From the NCBI GenBank assembly GCA_964019055.1, contig OZ025218.1, forward strand, positions 10,475,486 through 10,539,485: 64,000 bases of DNA, written 5' to 3'. Shown here piece after piece: positions 1 through 13,200 of the stretch (positions within the stretch are counted from its first letter, which is position 1; each line of letters begins with the position of its first letter). The notes beneath the pieces are model-generated. The model was not told the origin of the DNA. It worked only from the letters and a program-made list of their open reading frames with translations, and did no database searches. The DNA is from Anthopleura xanthogrammica. Lineage: Eukaryota > Cnidaria > Anthozoa > Actiniaria > Actiniidae. The position numbers and the translations under genes are program-made.

Positions 1-104
1 GCTCCGTGCTAATTAATTATGCAGTGAGAATAGTAGATTTAATTCACACAACAGAAGTACAATTGAATAAGCCACTTCACGGTTTCGTCCGCCATCTTGA
101 AATT

Positions 105-978
105 GGGGCAAACGCGGCAAAATATATAGAAATCTGGATCACTTTGACTTTCCGTAACTCCGCTCATTTTTAATGGATTTTCAAAATTTAAACTTCAATT
201 ATCAGCAGCCATGTATACCAGTTGTCGGACTGAAAATAAAACCAATGTAGGTCTTTTAACTAGTTTTGCGACTTGCGACTCATCATATTTTTACAATTTT
301 TTCATATTCACGTGCCCATCGTTTTACAATGGTAATTGAACTAAGTGGAGTGCAATTTGGTCTGATATCAAACACGCGATAATAAAATCACACGACCGCG
401 TAGCGGGAGTGTGATTTGTAATCGCAAGTTTGATATCAGACCAAAATTGTACGACACGAAGTTCAATTATCACTTTATTATATCCATTTTGAAATAATAC
501 TAGATAGACACTAAATTTGTGATAAGTACAAAAGTATTTATTAACAAATAGCCAGTTTTTAAATAGCGGAACAGGAAATGCTTTTACATCTCATTCATAA
601 ACTGACAGGTCATCGATGTGATAGATTGTTGATCCTGTAATCTGATTGGTTACCTTTTCTAGTGTTGCATTGTGATTGGCTGACAAAAAGATGCGATTCG
701 GACTCAAAATAGTGCGATTCGTGCTTGAATCAATCTACTGAGAGCCAATCAGATTACAGGATTTGCTAGTGATTTCAAAATGGATATAATAAATTATGAA
801 AACAAACATCTTATTTTCTCAACTTAAAGCTTTCCATTTTCCAGCATATTTAGAGGCATAAGTAACAAAGAAAATATCTTTTCAAAAAAGTTTAAATCTT
901 GAAAATCCATTAAAATTGAGCGGAGTTACGGGAAGTCAAAGTGATCCAGATTTCTATATATTTTGCCGCGTTTGCCCC
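105..978. mobile_element. Non-autonomous DNA transposon with ~85-bp terminal inverted repeats
   Basis: The left end (105-190, beginning GGGGCAAACGCGGCAAAATA) is repeated in reverse complement at the right end (895-978, ending CCGCGTTTGCCCC) with only scattered mismatches. Inside are further palindromes: 332-375 against 430-470 (core TGATATCA), 476-494 against 774-791, and 628-650 against 743-763 (core TCTGATTGG). No reading frame of useful length lies between the ends, so it looks like a deletion derivative or MITE-like element moved by a transposase encoded elsewhere. I see no clear target-site duplication (AATT on the left, ATAA on the right), so the superfamily is not assigned. Confidence 0.75.
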
Positions 979-1593
979 ATAATAATAAATAATAATAATA
1001 AAACAAACAAACAAGAACAATATTGGTTTATCAAGTTACGTTTAAAGCATAATATACCTTCTTTTCTGCTAGATGTTTTCATACATTAAGAATTATAACT
1101 CCTATTTCAAGTGGTAACCAGTATTCCATTATTTTGACGTCTTCTGTAGAGTCTTTAAAACAAATTTTTCTACTAGATTCGCCCAGCTCGATTCGCCATT
1201 AAAAGCACAGGTATGCCGAGCCTTTTAATAAGGAGTAAAACAACCAAAAATGGGCTTCCTGTGTTATTGACAGCCTATATGCGGTTTTTCGTAAAAATAA
1301 TTGCGGGCTCAATAACAACAATCATGACGACAGGATCGGTGGATATTTGATTTTACAGAGGGAAAAAGGAGACAAAAAGACCCTTAATATCCATGTTTAT
1401 TCATCAGGATCTCGTGAAACTATCAATAAAGTATACACAGACAGATTCAAATGATTATTTAGTAATTTATTTGGTCTACTAACGAGCATGTTGTTCGCCA
1501 AACAAACCAAATAATAAGTCGTAATTTTTCAATTTGAGGAGAAAGAGGCTTTCAAGATTGAAGGTAAAATATCCTAAAAATGTTTGAATTTTA

Positions 1594-1672
1594 CAGTCAC
1601 GTCCCCGAGTCCCCGCGTCCCCGTCCCTGCGTCCCCGTCCCCGAGTCCCCGTCCCCGTGTCCCCGTCCCGTC
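1594..1672. repeat. GTCCCC(G) minisatellite
   Basis: GC-rich tandem repeat built from 6-bp GTCCCC(G/T/A) units, in strong contrast to the AT-rich surroundings. It lies about 210 bp upstream of the chosen ankyrin-gene start. An open frame runs through it into the first ankyrin exon, but the Pro/Arg/Ser peptide this would give is low-complexity and is not taken as coding. Confidence 0.8.
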
Positions 1673-1882
1673 TTTAGAGGGATCCCAAAAACAGCAACAA
1701 GTTTGACTTCTTGTCAAAGTTTCGAGTCGAAAATACCCCTTTTTAAAAATTATTTCGACGGGAATACACGCACTTTCAACCAATGTGGCAAGTCTTCTTG
1801 GATATGTATCACATTATGCTTAAATTTAAGGCATTTGAAGAGTATTTGGTTTGATTTTGGCGCGAAATATGAACGATATACG

Positions 1883-2619
1883 ATGGAGGCAGTTGTGAGT
1901 GTACATGGCCGCCATTTGAACGGCAAAGAAACGACTTCAGATCAACCTAATAAAGCAGACATTCCTCATGAAGCTACTAAGTACTGTCCATTGTATGAAG
2001 CTGCAGAGAAAGGGGATGTAGAGGAGTTAACACGCTTGTTGTCGAGAAATAATATAGACGTAAATGAGAAATGCGGAGGACATGGCGCTTTAAGGACATC
2101 TCTGCATGGAGCTGCTGGCTACGGACACTGGAGAGCTACCAGGACACTTTTAACGGTATTTATTTGACCATCTTTGCATAGATATTTTAATAGTTTAATA
2201 TTACAGCACAAGAAAAAGGGATCGAGAGGGGGCTATTCATAATTTTTGATGATGTTGCTTCACGTAAATTAATTTCTTTGACTCTAGGCTGGAGCAGACC
2301 CATATTATCAGAGTGACTTAGGCAGGACCCCCCTGCATGAAGCCTGTGCCGGTGGCCATTCCAGTGTAGTACGAGAACTTCTTCAATTCATGACAGATAC
2401 TGACACACAAGACTGTCATAAACAAACTGCCGCACATATAGCAGCCTTTCATGGAGAGGTGGAATGTCTGAGGCTTTTGATTGGATACAGCAGTAATATG
2501 AGTATTGATGATAAGGATGGGTGTACTGTTGCTCATCTGGCTGCTCTAAGGAACCACCCTGACATTATCAGGTATGGCAAGAGGTCTGGATAGAATGGGG
2601 ATGTTGGTTGAATTCTCTT

Positions 2620-2675
<56 letters not shown>

Positions 2676-5631
2676 CTGGATTACTCTTAATAATAATAAT
2701 AATTTATCTAAGGTCGATAACGTGGGAAGTGGTTGCCCAATCTTCTGAGCAACGAGGCTCATGTTAAAAACGCTCAACAAAATTACTCTTCATTGATTCA
2801 AACTTTTCATCTATAGATGTCTAATTGAAGAAGATGTTGATCCAAACTGTATTGACAACCACAGACACACACCCGCACACTATGCAGGCATGTGTGATGG
2901 ACTTGAGACACTAAAAGTTTTGGCACATAATGACCTAGACATCAACTCTAAAGATGTTGATGGTTGTGTACCTGCCCACCTGGCGGCAGCACACAACAGC
3001 TTGTCTTGTCTGCAGTATCTTATATCAGCTGGTTTAACGAAGCCAGAAGTGAGAGACAAAACGGGAAGGTCTCTTTTACATATGGTAAGGAGTGAGTAAA
3101 ATCCTTAAAGCTAAGATAAAAAGCAAAAAACATTTCCTGATATCTGATGTGTTGCGACATCGAATAGTAATGGTTGGCAGAACATCCCTGTATAAGCTAT
3201 ATTTGTGAGTACCCCTCCCCCCCCCCCCCCCCCCAAATAGCATTGTTCTACCTTTTCTTTTTGTGATTGGTTCTAGGCAGCAATAAATGGAGCAACTGAT
3301 TGTCTTCACTGGCTGTTGGAGCAAAGAGCTAACCCCAATGTTAGAGATGGTTAGTATGTAGTAGTAATATAGTAGTATATTGAGATTGATTTATGGAGGA
3401 GGATTGGTAGCTAGGTGGGGAGGGTCTGAGAGTATATCACATCTATACCTCCCTCATGGAGGGATATTGAAGTACTCAAGAGTGGAGAGGGTCAGAGGAG
3501 GGTATATTGTGTAGTTCCAGAAAATATCCAAACCTCCCCATGGATTGAAGATGGGTATTTCGAAGGGGTGTGGAGGGCCAGAGCAGGGTACAGTATATCC
3601 TCAATTTGTGGTGGAAAACGTGGGCAGAGTCGGCTACAATCTTCCTTTGTTGGGTACAACCTATATTAAACCATTATTACTGTCATCATATTCATGGTTT
3701 TTTTTTGTATGATACCGTTAGGTTCGGCAAATACTCCAGCACACTATGCTGCAACAGGAGCCCATGCACAGTGTATTAGTTGTCTTCTCTATCATAATGC
3801 TGACCTTGACTTACAGACACCACAGGGTCTCACCCCTTTAGACTATGCTAAGAAGGCTGGCAAAGCTACTGCTTTCCAAAATGCAGGTGAGTTAGATGAA
3901 TAACAGTAGTGTAATGACAGTCCTGATGTTAGGATGTTAAGATTCTTATCACTGCTAGTGTCAATGTCTCTGATTAAAGTTGATCATCATCTCTGTCAAT
4001 TATTATCATCATTAATCATCAAGACTACCATCAGTCATCACTGTCATTATGGTAGACATCATCATTACCATCATTAATCATCATCACCACCATTATTAGT
4101 CATCACTAATCACCATCAGTCATTAAAACCACCACCATCACTATCATCAGTCATAATCATCACCATCATCATTCAGGAGTAGTTATCATTTTTACAATCA
4201 TTAGTCATCATTATCATTCATCATCATCACCAGTCATCATCACCATCATCAGTCAACATCACTATCATCATCATCATCACAATCATCATTCATCATCATC
4301 ATCACATTCATCATCATCATCATTCATCATCATCATTCATCATCATCACCATCATCAGTCAACATCACTATCATCATCATCATCACAATCATCACTATCA
4401 TCATCATCACCATCATCAGTCAACATCACTATCATCATCATCACCATCATCAGTCAACATCACTATCATCATCATCATCACAATCATCATTCATCATCAT
4501 CATCACATTCATCATTCATCATCATTCATCATCACCATCATCATTCATCATCATCACCATCATCAGTCAACATCACTATCATCATCATCATCACAATCAT
4601 CACTATCATCATCATCACCATCATCAGTCATCGTCACTATCATCATCATCAGTCATCATCAGTCATCATCATCATCACCATCATCATTCATCATCATCAC
4701 CATCATCATCACCACCATCATCATTCATTATCATCACCATCATCATCACCACCATCATCATTCATTATCATCATTCATCATCACCATCATCATTCATCAT
4801 CACCATCATCAGTCATCATCTTTGTAATCAAAATACTGATAGCCAACATTTTTTTTCCAGTTGATAAAAATATCTGTTGTTCAATCTGTGTTGCTAAGCA
4901 ACAGCAGGTAGAGTACGATCTAACTCACCAGCCCACCCCTGTGGAGAAGAATATTGCTGCAAGTGAGTCTGTTATATATAAATCACCAAAGCATCTGGAA
5001 GAAAATTCAGCACGACCATTAAGGTATTGTCATGCAGATAATTATTAACATATTAATATTTTATCAACATTATAATAATTAGTTATATGTATTAATTATT
5101 AATACTTGTGACTGATTGGTGAGACTAGACTTCCATTAAAGTACATCACATGTTTTTGTCAACATCAAAAATCAATTTTATCAAAACATCAATGCTATTG
5201 TAATCGAACCCTGAAACAAACTATGCAGGGTTGATCTAAGTCAGGGCAAGCCCAGATCACAAATTGGATCTGAAGGAAAACCCTTGAGGCAAGGGAAAGG
5301 CCACAAAATAATCGACTCACATGATACTAAATCCATGCAGACCTTAGAGGTGTGAAGCAAGTTCACTGTCTACCATACCACCTCCCTTGATTCTCAATAT
5401 GCACCGGCAAATTTCTTTTGCAACAACTTCCCATGACACCAGTGAGACTCCAGCACTGAAAGGTACATGCTCAAATATTTTCCCTACAATTCTGGCAGTG
5501 GTAAATCAAAAATGGTTACTAAACCAAGCCGTCCCCAGTCTGGTGGCAACAAAACCAAAAGGCCTGGCAATCAGCCAATAAAGAACCAAACCTCGACTGA
5601 TGTTCCTAAGCGCGACCAAGTATTTTGGTGA
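1883..5631 (+). CDS. Ankyrin-repeat protein, seven exons
   Basis: Proposed exons: 1883-2155, 2288-2571, 2817-3084, 3277-3349, 3722-3886, 4861-5023, 5499-5631. They join in frame with GT..AG ends to about 452 aa. The start is the ATG opening MEAVVSVHGR. The open frame extends upstream to 1580, but only through a minisatellite. About eight ankyrin repeats are visible: YEAAEKGDVEEL, TPLHEACAGGHSSVV, TAAHIAAFHGEVECL, TVAHLAALRNHPDII, TPAHYAGMCDGLETL, VPAHLAAAHNSLSCL, a run ending in WLLEQRANPNVRDG, and TPAHYAATGAHAQCI. Exons 6 and 7 encode a non-repeat tail with a CCSIC cysteine cluster, then a basic Lys/Gln/Asn-rich end. Ankyrin repeats are protein-binding scaffolds; the partner and cell role are unknown. 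The second-last intron holds about 0.85 kb of CAT repeats. The terminus is uncertain: a donor at 5620 or 5628 could splice to an alternative C-terminus near 5656. A possible AATAAA is at 7128. Confidence 0.78.
2620..2674. repeat. (GTT)n microsatellite
   Basis: About 18 perfect TTG/GTT units in the intron between ankyrin-gene exons 2 and 3, followed by a short AAT run at 2688-2702. Confidence 0.9.
3960..4825. repeat. Long imperfect (CAT)n satellite with higher-order units
   Basis: About 860 bp of CAT/CAC/CAG triplets fill most of the intron between ankyrin-gene exons 5 and 6. A longer block, CAGTCAACATCACTATCATC with its flanks, recurs at about 4252, 4347, 4418, 4451 and 4566. The array has therefore grown by unequal duplication of units of roughly 35-120 bp and not only by triplet slippage. 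Downstream it ends about 40 bp before the exon 6 acceptor. Confidence 0.9.
5220..5384 (-). mobile_element. Degenerate tRNA-type SINE copy (minus orientation)
   Basis: Read on the minus strand it begins GGTGGTATGGTAGACAGTGA (A-box-like). It carries the body hallmark GTGAGT..., then TTGCCTCAAGGGTTTTCC, matching the SINE copies at 9040-9230 and 11755-11945. It lies in the last intron of the ankyrin gene and is the most diverged copy found. Confidence 0.55.
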
Positions 5632-7213
5632 GCATCTTTTCTCATTACCAGAGGTTCTTAAGACATCATCATCTGGTTCTGCTGGAAGAGGAAGACGAAA
5701 GAGCTAGAAAATTTTTATATTTGGAAGTGTTATCGAAATATTCAATTCCTTACCATGGGGGCTAGCATTTTTTTTCTATTTGATTCCTCTAATTCCTCCT
5801 CCCCCCCCCCCCCTCCTAAAAAATGAATGCTCCCTCACTTAGTAATACATATTACCAATTATATTTCTTCCAAGCAACTCTGTTCAGTCTGAATACACTC
5901 ATTTTTAATGAACAATATTAAAAAGAAATCAGAGCTAAATAGCTGTTGATAATACATAAAGAACAGAACTATGAATGTATAGTTCTTGAATACACAAACT
6001 CCTTAATATAAAGAATAGAACTTACTAATATTATAATGTAACAGTTGATTCATTTACACAGAGAAATAAGTTGAAAAGACTAGGTGTATTCAGGGTTTTT
6101 AACCATGCAACTTTGAGATATCAAACCATTGATATTGGCACTTCTTGGAGAAAATTTGAAGTTTTTATCAAAATAGTACAAAAGATCTTTGTTAATAAAT
6201 AGATCCATGAACAACATGATTTGTATTTAAAATTCTAGTATTGTTTTCAAAATAAAAATACTTAATTTCATCATTCATTTCATTTGTCATATAAAATCAA
6301 TTGTTTAAGGTGATATTGCTGCAGCTATATCAAAAATAAATTTCAAATTAAATCTTAAAAAAGAATTTGAATTAATAATTTCTTGTGGCCATGAAGATGT
6401 CAGATGTTCCAAATCTGGCATCTCTGAAATATATTAAAATTGTTGCAGAAACAAATTTATTTATCTAGTACAAATCCCTTTACAAATTGGCTTGGTTTTT
6501 TGCTTATGCATATGAAAACTGCTGCAGATTTTTTTCTTGAAGCACACCGTTGAAAATATATTCTTCTGGAGACGTTTGACTGCATGACTGTGTATAAAAA
6601 GCTTTAAAAATTTTCTAGACTTCTGAAAAGTATATTGCCTAGGAGAAAAGTAAGAACGCTCATGACAACAATATCATGTCTTATTTTATGGGGAATGTAC
6701 ATGTATGGTACTGACAATAAACGCCTTGCACGTGATGTCAAAGCAGCTCAATTTGGTGGACAAAGCAAAAGAATTTTCATTCTCCTGAAAATTGAAACCT
6801 ACTGTTTTGTCCTCACCTTTGACTTGAGCTGCATTCGGACGTGCTGCAAGGGGTCTATTTAACATCTACATCGTGTGTACAACATGTACAGCATAACTTC
6901 AAAGCTTGAAATGTCTTCATTTTCGCGTACATAAAACAATTCACACGTGTGAATGAGTAGTTTCATTGCAGTAATACTACTGACAATATTGCAGTATACA
7001 GCACACAGATAATACTTCAATATAATAATGTCTTTTTAGGCAGTAGAATGTCATGCAATTTATGTTTGATTGTATACTGTTTTTGCAATATTCTCACAAT
7101 AATAACCTTGATGTCTGTTTTGTGGATTAATAAAGACAATGATTATTATTATAATATTTATAATTTTAAAAATTATTAAATTTCAAAATATAATAATGAC
7201 ACACTCAGGTACT
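5632..7213. other. Intergenic, no gene seen
   Basis: AT-rich spacer between the convergent ankyrin (+) and ZIP (-) genes. It contains a C homopolymer at 5798-5812 and an imperfect inverted repeat, 6724-6753 against 6826-6850 (arms around GCAGCTCAA/TTGAGCTGC), probably a decayed hairpin element. No supported gene was found. The short frame at 6635-6862 overlaps the hairpin and is not believed. Confidence 0.6.
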
Positions 7214-10200
7214 TCAGATTGAAATGTTGGTAGCATATAATGCCAATATAAACATGACAATGAAGCCAAACAGTATACCAAAGGATTGTAGTGCGAATGT
7301 CTTGAGGTTTTTCCTTATTGATCCTTCCCCTTCTTTACATGACATCTCCGTTGCTTCTTGAAGCTACAAGTAAAGATAATAAGCAACTATTGGACAAGGT
7401 TGAGCAAAATATAGTGATTTGTTAGTGGCAAGCAAGCAATTATTTGCTGATGCTGAATGCAGAGGCAAATAATTGCTTAGGAGGCACCAACAAATCATGA
7501 TATTTTGTGAACACTGAGATGGGTCAGTGATTTTTTTGAGTTTTGGTTGTTTTTGCTGCCTATAATGTAAAACATGTCATTCTGTGACAGCTAAGGGAAG
7601 CGAGTCCTGTTGAAAAATGCAACATTACTGCACATGAGCAGACCAATATTTGTAGGAAGTTATTTGCAGTTATTGGCCAATTAAAACAATGGAAAAATTT
7701 GGGGGTCAAAATTGCAGTGTTTTAAAATAGCCCACTTTTGATATTCTGGTTGAGTGATCACGCACAAAGAAATTCAAGGTGAGGCTACAGGGAAATAAAG
7801 GAATATATTAGGTTACTTCATTGTTTCCCCGGAGCCTCATCTTGAATTTCTTTGTGCTAGTCTCCTTCGCAGTGGTTTTTAGTGTCGGTCTCTAATCCCT
7901 CCCAATTTGAAATCGAGGCCGACACTAAGAACAGCTGCAAAGGAGACTATCACTCAACCAGAATATCGAAAGTGGGCTATTATGCACCAGTCCAACTTCT
8001 GCGACACTCACCATGTCCACCAATGAGATATAAAGAAACATTCCTCCAGCAAGAGCATAGATCCACTTGACAGCTGATGTTGAGTATCCTAGCAACAGCC
8101 CAACAACCAAGCCGATAAAGCATGAACATGCCGAGAGAAAGTTACACAATAATGCCTGTTTATAAGACATGCCAGCATTAAGGAGGACCGCAAAATCACC
8201 TAAAAAGAGATTGATAGAAACTCATTTAGCTTGAAAGTATTGCTTTTCCGTTTCACTGAGAGATAATCAATACTAAGTGGCTACAAGTTGGGAATGCATT
8301 GATGTGTTGAATACAACAAGTGAATAGTTTTATGAGAACTCATAATTCCCTAAATCTCTTTATTAAAGTGTCTATTTGTTTTAGCACTTTCGCACTAATT
8401 GGGGACACTTTGCACTCACACACACTACCACTACATTCAATATTCTATGTACGCAATGCTCAACTAACATTTTGATTTTTATGGACAAGGGAAACCAGAG
8501 AACCCAGAGAAAACCCATAGCATAGGATAGAACAGCACATCAAACAAACTCAATAGTCCCCTTCACAGTTCCTTGCAAGATCTTGAAAGGTAGCCATACC
8601 TTCATTGAAGCGGGAGAACAGTGAGCTTCCAATGATAGAGGCATGTGAATAAGAATTGTCCAAGGTGTTAAAAAAGGCATCTATCATTGCAAGCTCACTG
8701 TTCGTCTTGCTTCGATGCAAAGGTCCAGCTACCTTTTGAGATGGTACAGGGAACTATAAAGGGGGCTATTCACATATGGTGTCTGCGGGACTCAAACCAG
8801 TGACCCAAACCTTTGGAACCACCAGGATGAAAGAGAACGCCTTAGAAGTGTACGCCACCCATGCTACCCCATTGCCCTTACTAAGTATAAATTAAGATTT
8901 CTTGTTAAAGCAATACTGTTAAACAAAGATAATACTTAATAAGGGAATAATAAGGGAATGAATGCACGGAATAAATAATAAATAAATAAATGAGAATTAA
9001 CAGTGGAATCCACCGAGTGGCTCTTCCTCCACTGCATTCCAATTGGAATTTAGAAGTTGATTTTTGAGGAGGGAGGAAAAACTGGAGAACCCGGAAAAAC
9101 CCTCAAAGCATAGGAGAGAACCAACAAAAAACTCTACTCACATACGACACCAAGCCCAGCTGGGGCTCGAACTTGGGTCGCCTTGGTGAGAGGCAAGCGC
9201 TCTAACCGCTATATGCCACCCGTGCTTCCCTAATATATATATATATATATACTAACCAAGTTCATGAGGTAATTCCTCACAGAATATGGCAAGTGCTGTA
9301 CTAACGCCATCAAATGTTGATGTTGAAAAAGCTGCACCTATTGCCAGGCCGTCGATGAAATTATGCACCCCATCACCAAAAATAATCATCCATGCAACAG
9401 GGGCTATATGCTTCTTCTTCTTCTTCTTCTTACTATGCTTGTCAGTGTCCTTAGGGTCTTCTATATCAACTGATGGCTCAGAATTGCTGAGTATTTTTGA
9501 CTCAGAGTCTTCACTGGGCAAGACAAATTCTGGCTTGTTTGGAAAATAGTTGTTGCCAATGCAGAAGCTTTCAGCATGACAATGGTGGTGATCTTGCTTG
9601 ATGTTGTACATTTCTAATTGTGCTTCTGCAATGCCATTCTCAGGAATCTGATCTTGGTGTTTTTTGTCCTGTAGATGATATTGAAAAAAGTTTAAATGTG
9701 AGTAGAGTTGCTAGTTGGTTCTCTCCTGAGTTTCAAGGGATTTTATCTGGGTTTTATGGACCGTTTTCCTCCCTCCACAAAAATCAACTTTTACATTCTA
9801 ATTTGATTTGAATAAGGACTGTGTATTAAGTGCTATTATATCACCATATGGTTGGTTATTCGTACTTACGTTTGACAAATAATGTGAATGTCCATGGCCA
9901 CTAGTCATAGTATCATCACCTCTAAACCTGACATACATCTTCATGATATACTCCATACAAAAAAAGAAATAGATTCCACCAACAATAACACCGCACTTGT
10001 AGAGGTAGGAAAAGTCACCATTTTTTCCATATCCAAATGCCTGCAGCAAATAAGACACAATACAATTAACAGTTAATGAAACAAAAACAACATAGATGAG
10101 CCTCTGTATGCCTTGCATTAATACTCCCTTTCACAGTTCTCTGCACCTTCTCGAAAAGTAGCAGTGCCTTTGCATTGAAACGAGACGAACATGAGTTTGT

Positions 10201-13200
10201 AATGATAGAGACCTTTCTTAACACTTTGGACAATTATTTGCGTCTCTATCATTCCAGGCTCACCATTTGTCTCGTTTCGATGCAAAGGGACGGTTATCTA
10301 TCAAGATGGGACAGGAAACACTGTGAAGTGGACTATTCTTATCCTGGAGGTCAAAAAAAAAAAAGAGTCCAACGAAAGGCCCTAGCTAGCTGTTACATGT
10401 TGAAACTTGTAGCTGAAACTTATGTGCAATAATGGCGTTTTGAGACAGTTTCAAGGGGGTGTTATCACCATCATTATAATCGACATGTGAAAGTCGCAGG
10501 GTGACTCATGATAATCACAAGTTACTTAACACTGATCAACTTGTGGACATATATGTTCAATGTCGCTGAATGAAACAGGATTGCCATCTTATGTCATCTT
10601 CCTGTTGTTTTTCTTACACTGCAGAAATCAACACTGTTTTTGGTCTGCTATAATTGCATGCATCTATATTACTGGTTTCTTATTCTCGTCTTTGAGGGGG
10701 TCTTAATTTGCATAAATACAATAGCTTGTTAATATCTGTCACTGCACATGAATACTATTGTGTATATTATACAAAGTGCCCCTTAAAGTTGATGCAAATG
10801 AGCAAAATTGAGATGCTTATGGGTCTTAAGAAAGCAGCGTATAATACTATATGTAGCAGTGTCTGGCCAGCCAACATGACCATTATGACAAAGCTCTAAC
10901 AACCAGGCCTGGAAAAACACCTACCTAGGTCTTTCTATTACTATATAACAACAATGAAAGTCACTGAGTATTACTACTTACACCGGGAATAAGATGAAAA
11001 ATACCACTTCCTCCTAACACACCCACTGCTAGAGACACCATAAATAACAGGAGCTTCTTGTAGAAGTCTTTGCTCATAAACGGCACAACAAAAGCACCAA
11101 AAAGAGATGCACAACTGATAATGAAGACAGCCAAGAAGCCATATCCCCAAGCTAAAATTGAATAATATTATATATATATATATATTAATATCTATCTAAT
11201 AGATCCTTTCTTGATTTTACCTACTTTTTGGGCTCCCTGTGGTAATATCTGGACTTTGACCCTGATACAGGTAGTTCAACTGATCACTCAGAGAAGTAAA
11301 ATTCAAAATAAAGCTGTTTTGAAAAGGGCGTAGCTAAGATTATTTCAGAGGTACACACAATTTCTCAAGATTTGTGTTTTTCTTTATTTTGACGATATGC
11401 TATAAATGTAAAACGTTAAATTGAAATTGAATTGATTCTTTATTCATGGCTTTATTCCTTTTTTATTTTTTGCCATTTTTCAGGTACGCACATGCATTAT
11501 GGCATACATTAAAATGTGATCATCATTTTTACCTTTAGCCTTGGTTTCCTTGACAACAACTGGCTTGTGTTCTTCAGTTTTATCACTACATTTCTGACTA
11601 TCTATCTGTTGTACAATTACTGGGCAAATTTTGTTAAAGTTTTGTTTAGTCAACACTGATTTGTTGAGTGAAAATACATCCAGAACACTTGAACTTGAAA
11701 AACACTGCAATTAACAAACATTAATAACATAACTATTCATTCCTGAATTATTGGGAAGCATGGGTGGTGTAGTGGTGAAAGTGCTCGCCTCTCATCAATG
11801 GGACGAGGAGTCTGAGAATGTCCCGGATGTTAGAAGTGATAATTATTGTGTTTTGAAATCCGGGTATGTGAGTAGCATAGAGTTGTTTGTTGGTTCTCTC
11901 CTTGCTTTGAGGGTTTTTCTCTGTGCTCTCTGCTATTTGCTTGAATGACCTTGGAAAGATATATTCTAACAATGGAAATGTAAGGCACACAATAAGGATG
12001 AAATATATAATGTAAGGCACACAATACTATAATTTTTTGTGTTTTCACAGCCCCAGTGAACGTTTTTGTAATATCATGAGAGCTACACCCCATATTTCTA
12101 TTATTTGTGACATAAACAAGTTTTTGTTAAACTTGTTTCACCAAAAAGAAATGATAATAATAATCTTTACTTAGACTTGATAGTGTAAAATACAGCTAAC
12201 TCTCTTGTAAGAGACCATCTTGGGCTGTAGAGTTTTAAAAGTGGTTACTTTTAGGAGATGGTAGCTTGCAAGAACATTAATTTTACTACAGGAAGCCCAA
12301 GCCTACCTATTTTTAAACCCAAGCCAAGCATATCCTTCAATAACAAAATATTTTGCAGAAGAAAAGCAATTTCGCTATTGATTTATACTCAAAAAGAAAA
12401 AAGAAAAACTCAACTATGCTTTATGTTCCTAAGCTTGCTTCTTTCATGCTCTACAGCTCTGAGCATGTTTATATCACAGTATAGAGGCATGCGCACACAT
12501 TGTATATTCCTTAAGAAATAAATATATGATATAACATATGAAGGCTACTTAAAGATAAAATAAGAAAAAATACAAATATACTTGTTATATAATTAGAAGT
12601 TCATGTAATTATAATGAGCAAGGGTGAAAACGTGCACGTGTACCGGCTCTAGCTGCCACGTAGCTATTCAAAATAGTCATTCTTTGTCAAACAGAAGAAA
12701 ACAGTAATTAGAGAACTGGCTTGACTATACAACTTAAAAGACTTCGAATAATATCCATAGATTTTTTCAAATTTCCAGTTTTATTTTACAACTACGGAGT
12801 TATCTAACCCGTAGTTAAGGGAAGCCCTAGGACAGTTCATACGATGTTTGTCGAAATTCATGTTTCTGTTTTGAAATTCTGGAAAATTTTTACCCTGTAT
12901 GTATATTTTTGTAACTGTTTTAAAGATAACCCAGAATAAATTCTCGTTTTTGCTTCAATAATGTCAAAAGTCACGTAGTAGGTAGCAACGTGGAACTTAC
13001 CCTTTCATTGACAGAAGCGTGATTGCTAGAAGTTTTCTCGTTATCTCTACCGATCCCTAAGTTCTTGAACATCGTTCTTAACTGTTTACTATCCAAAGAA
13101 CCATTACTTCCATATTTTTCGAACAGTTCGTTGACAAAATCTTCAGGTGAAACAACATCAGCACTTCGAATTCCACTGTGTGATACATGATGTCTATAAT

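Noticed and set aside
1580..1882. Earlier Met for the ankyrin protein
   Set aside because: Adds a Pro/Arg/Ser peptide from a GC-rich minisatellite followed by sequence with no family feature. The Met at 1883 begins a normal leader.
4250..4830. CRISPR-like regular repeats
   Set aside because: Repeat units are contiguous triplet satellite with no unique spacers, and the DNA is eukaryotic. The same applies to the arrays at 50100-50246 and 51226-51445.
9170..9230. tRNA gene on the minus strand
   Set aside because: A and B boxes are present, but no cloverleaf can be closed and the sequence continues into a SINE body shared with other copies. The same applies at 11755 and 45960.
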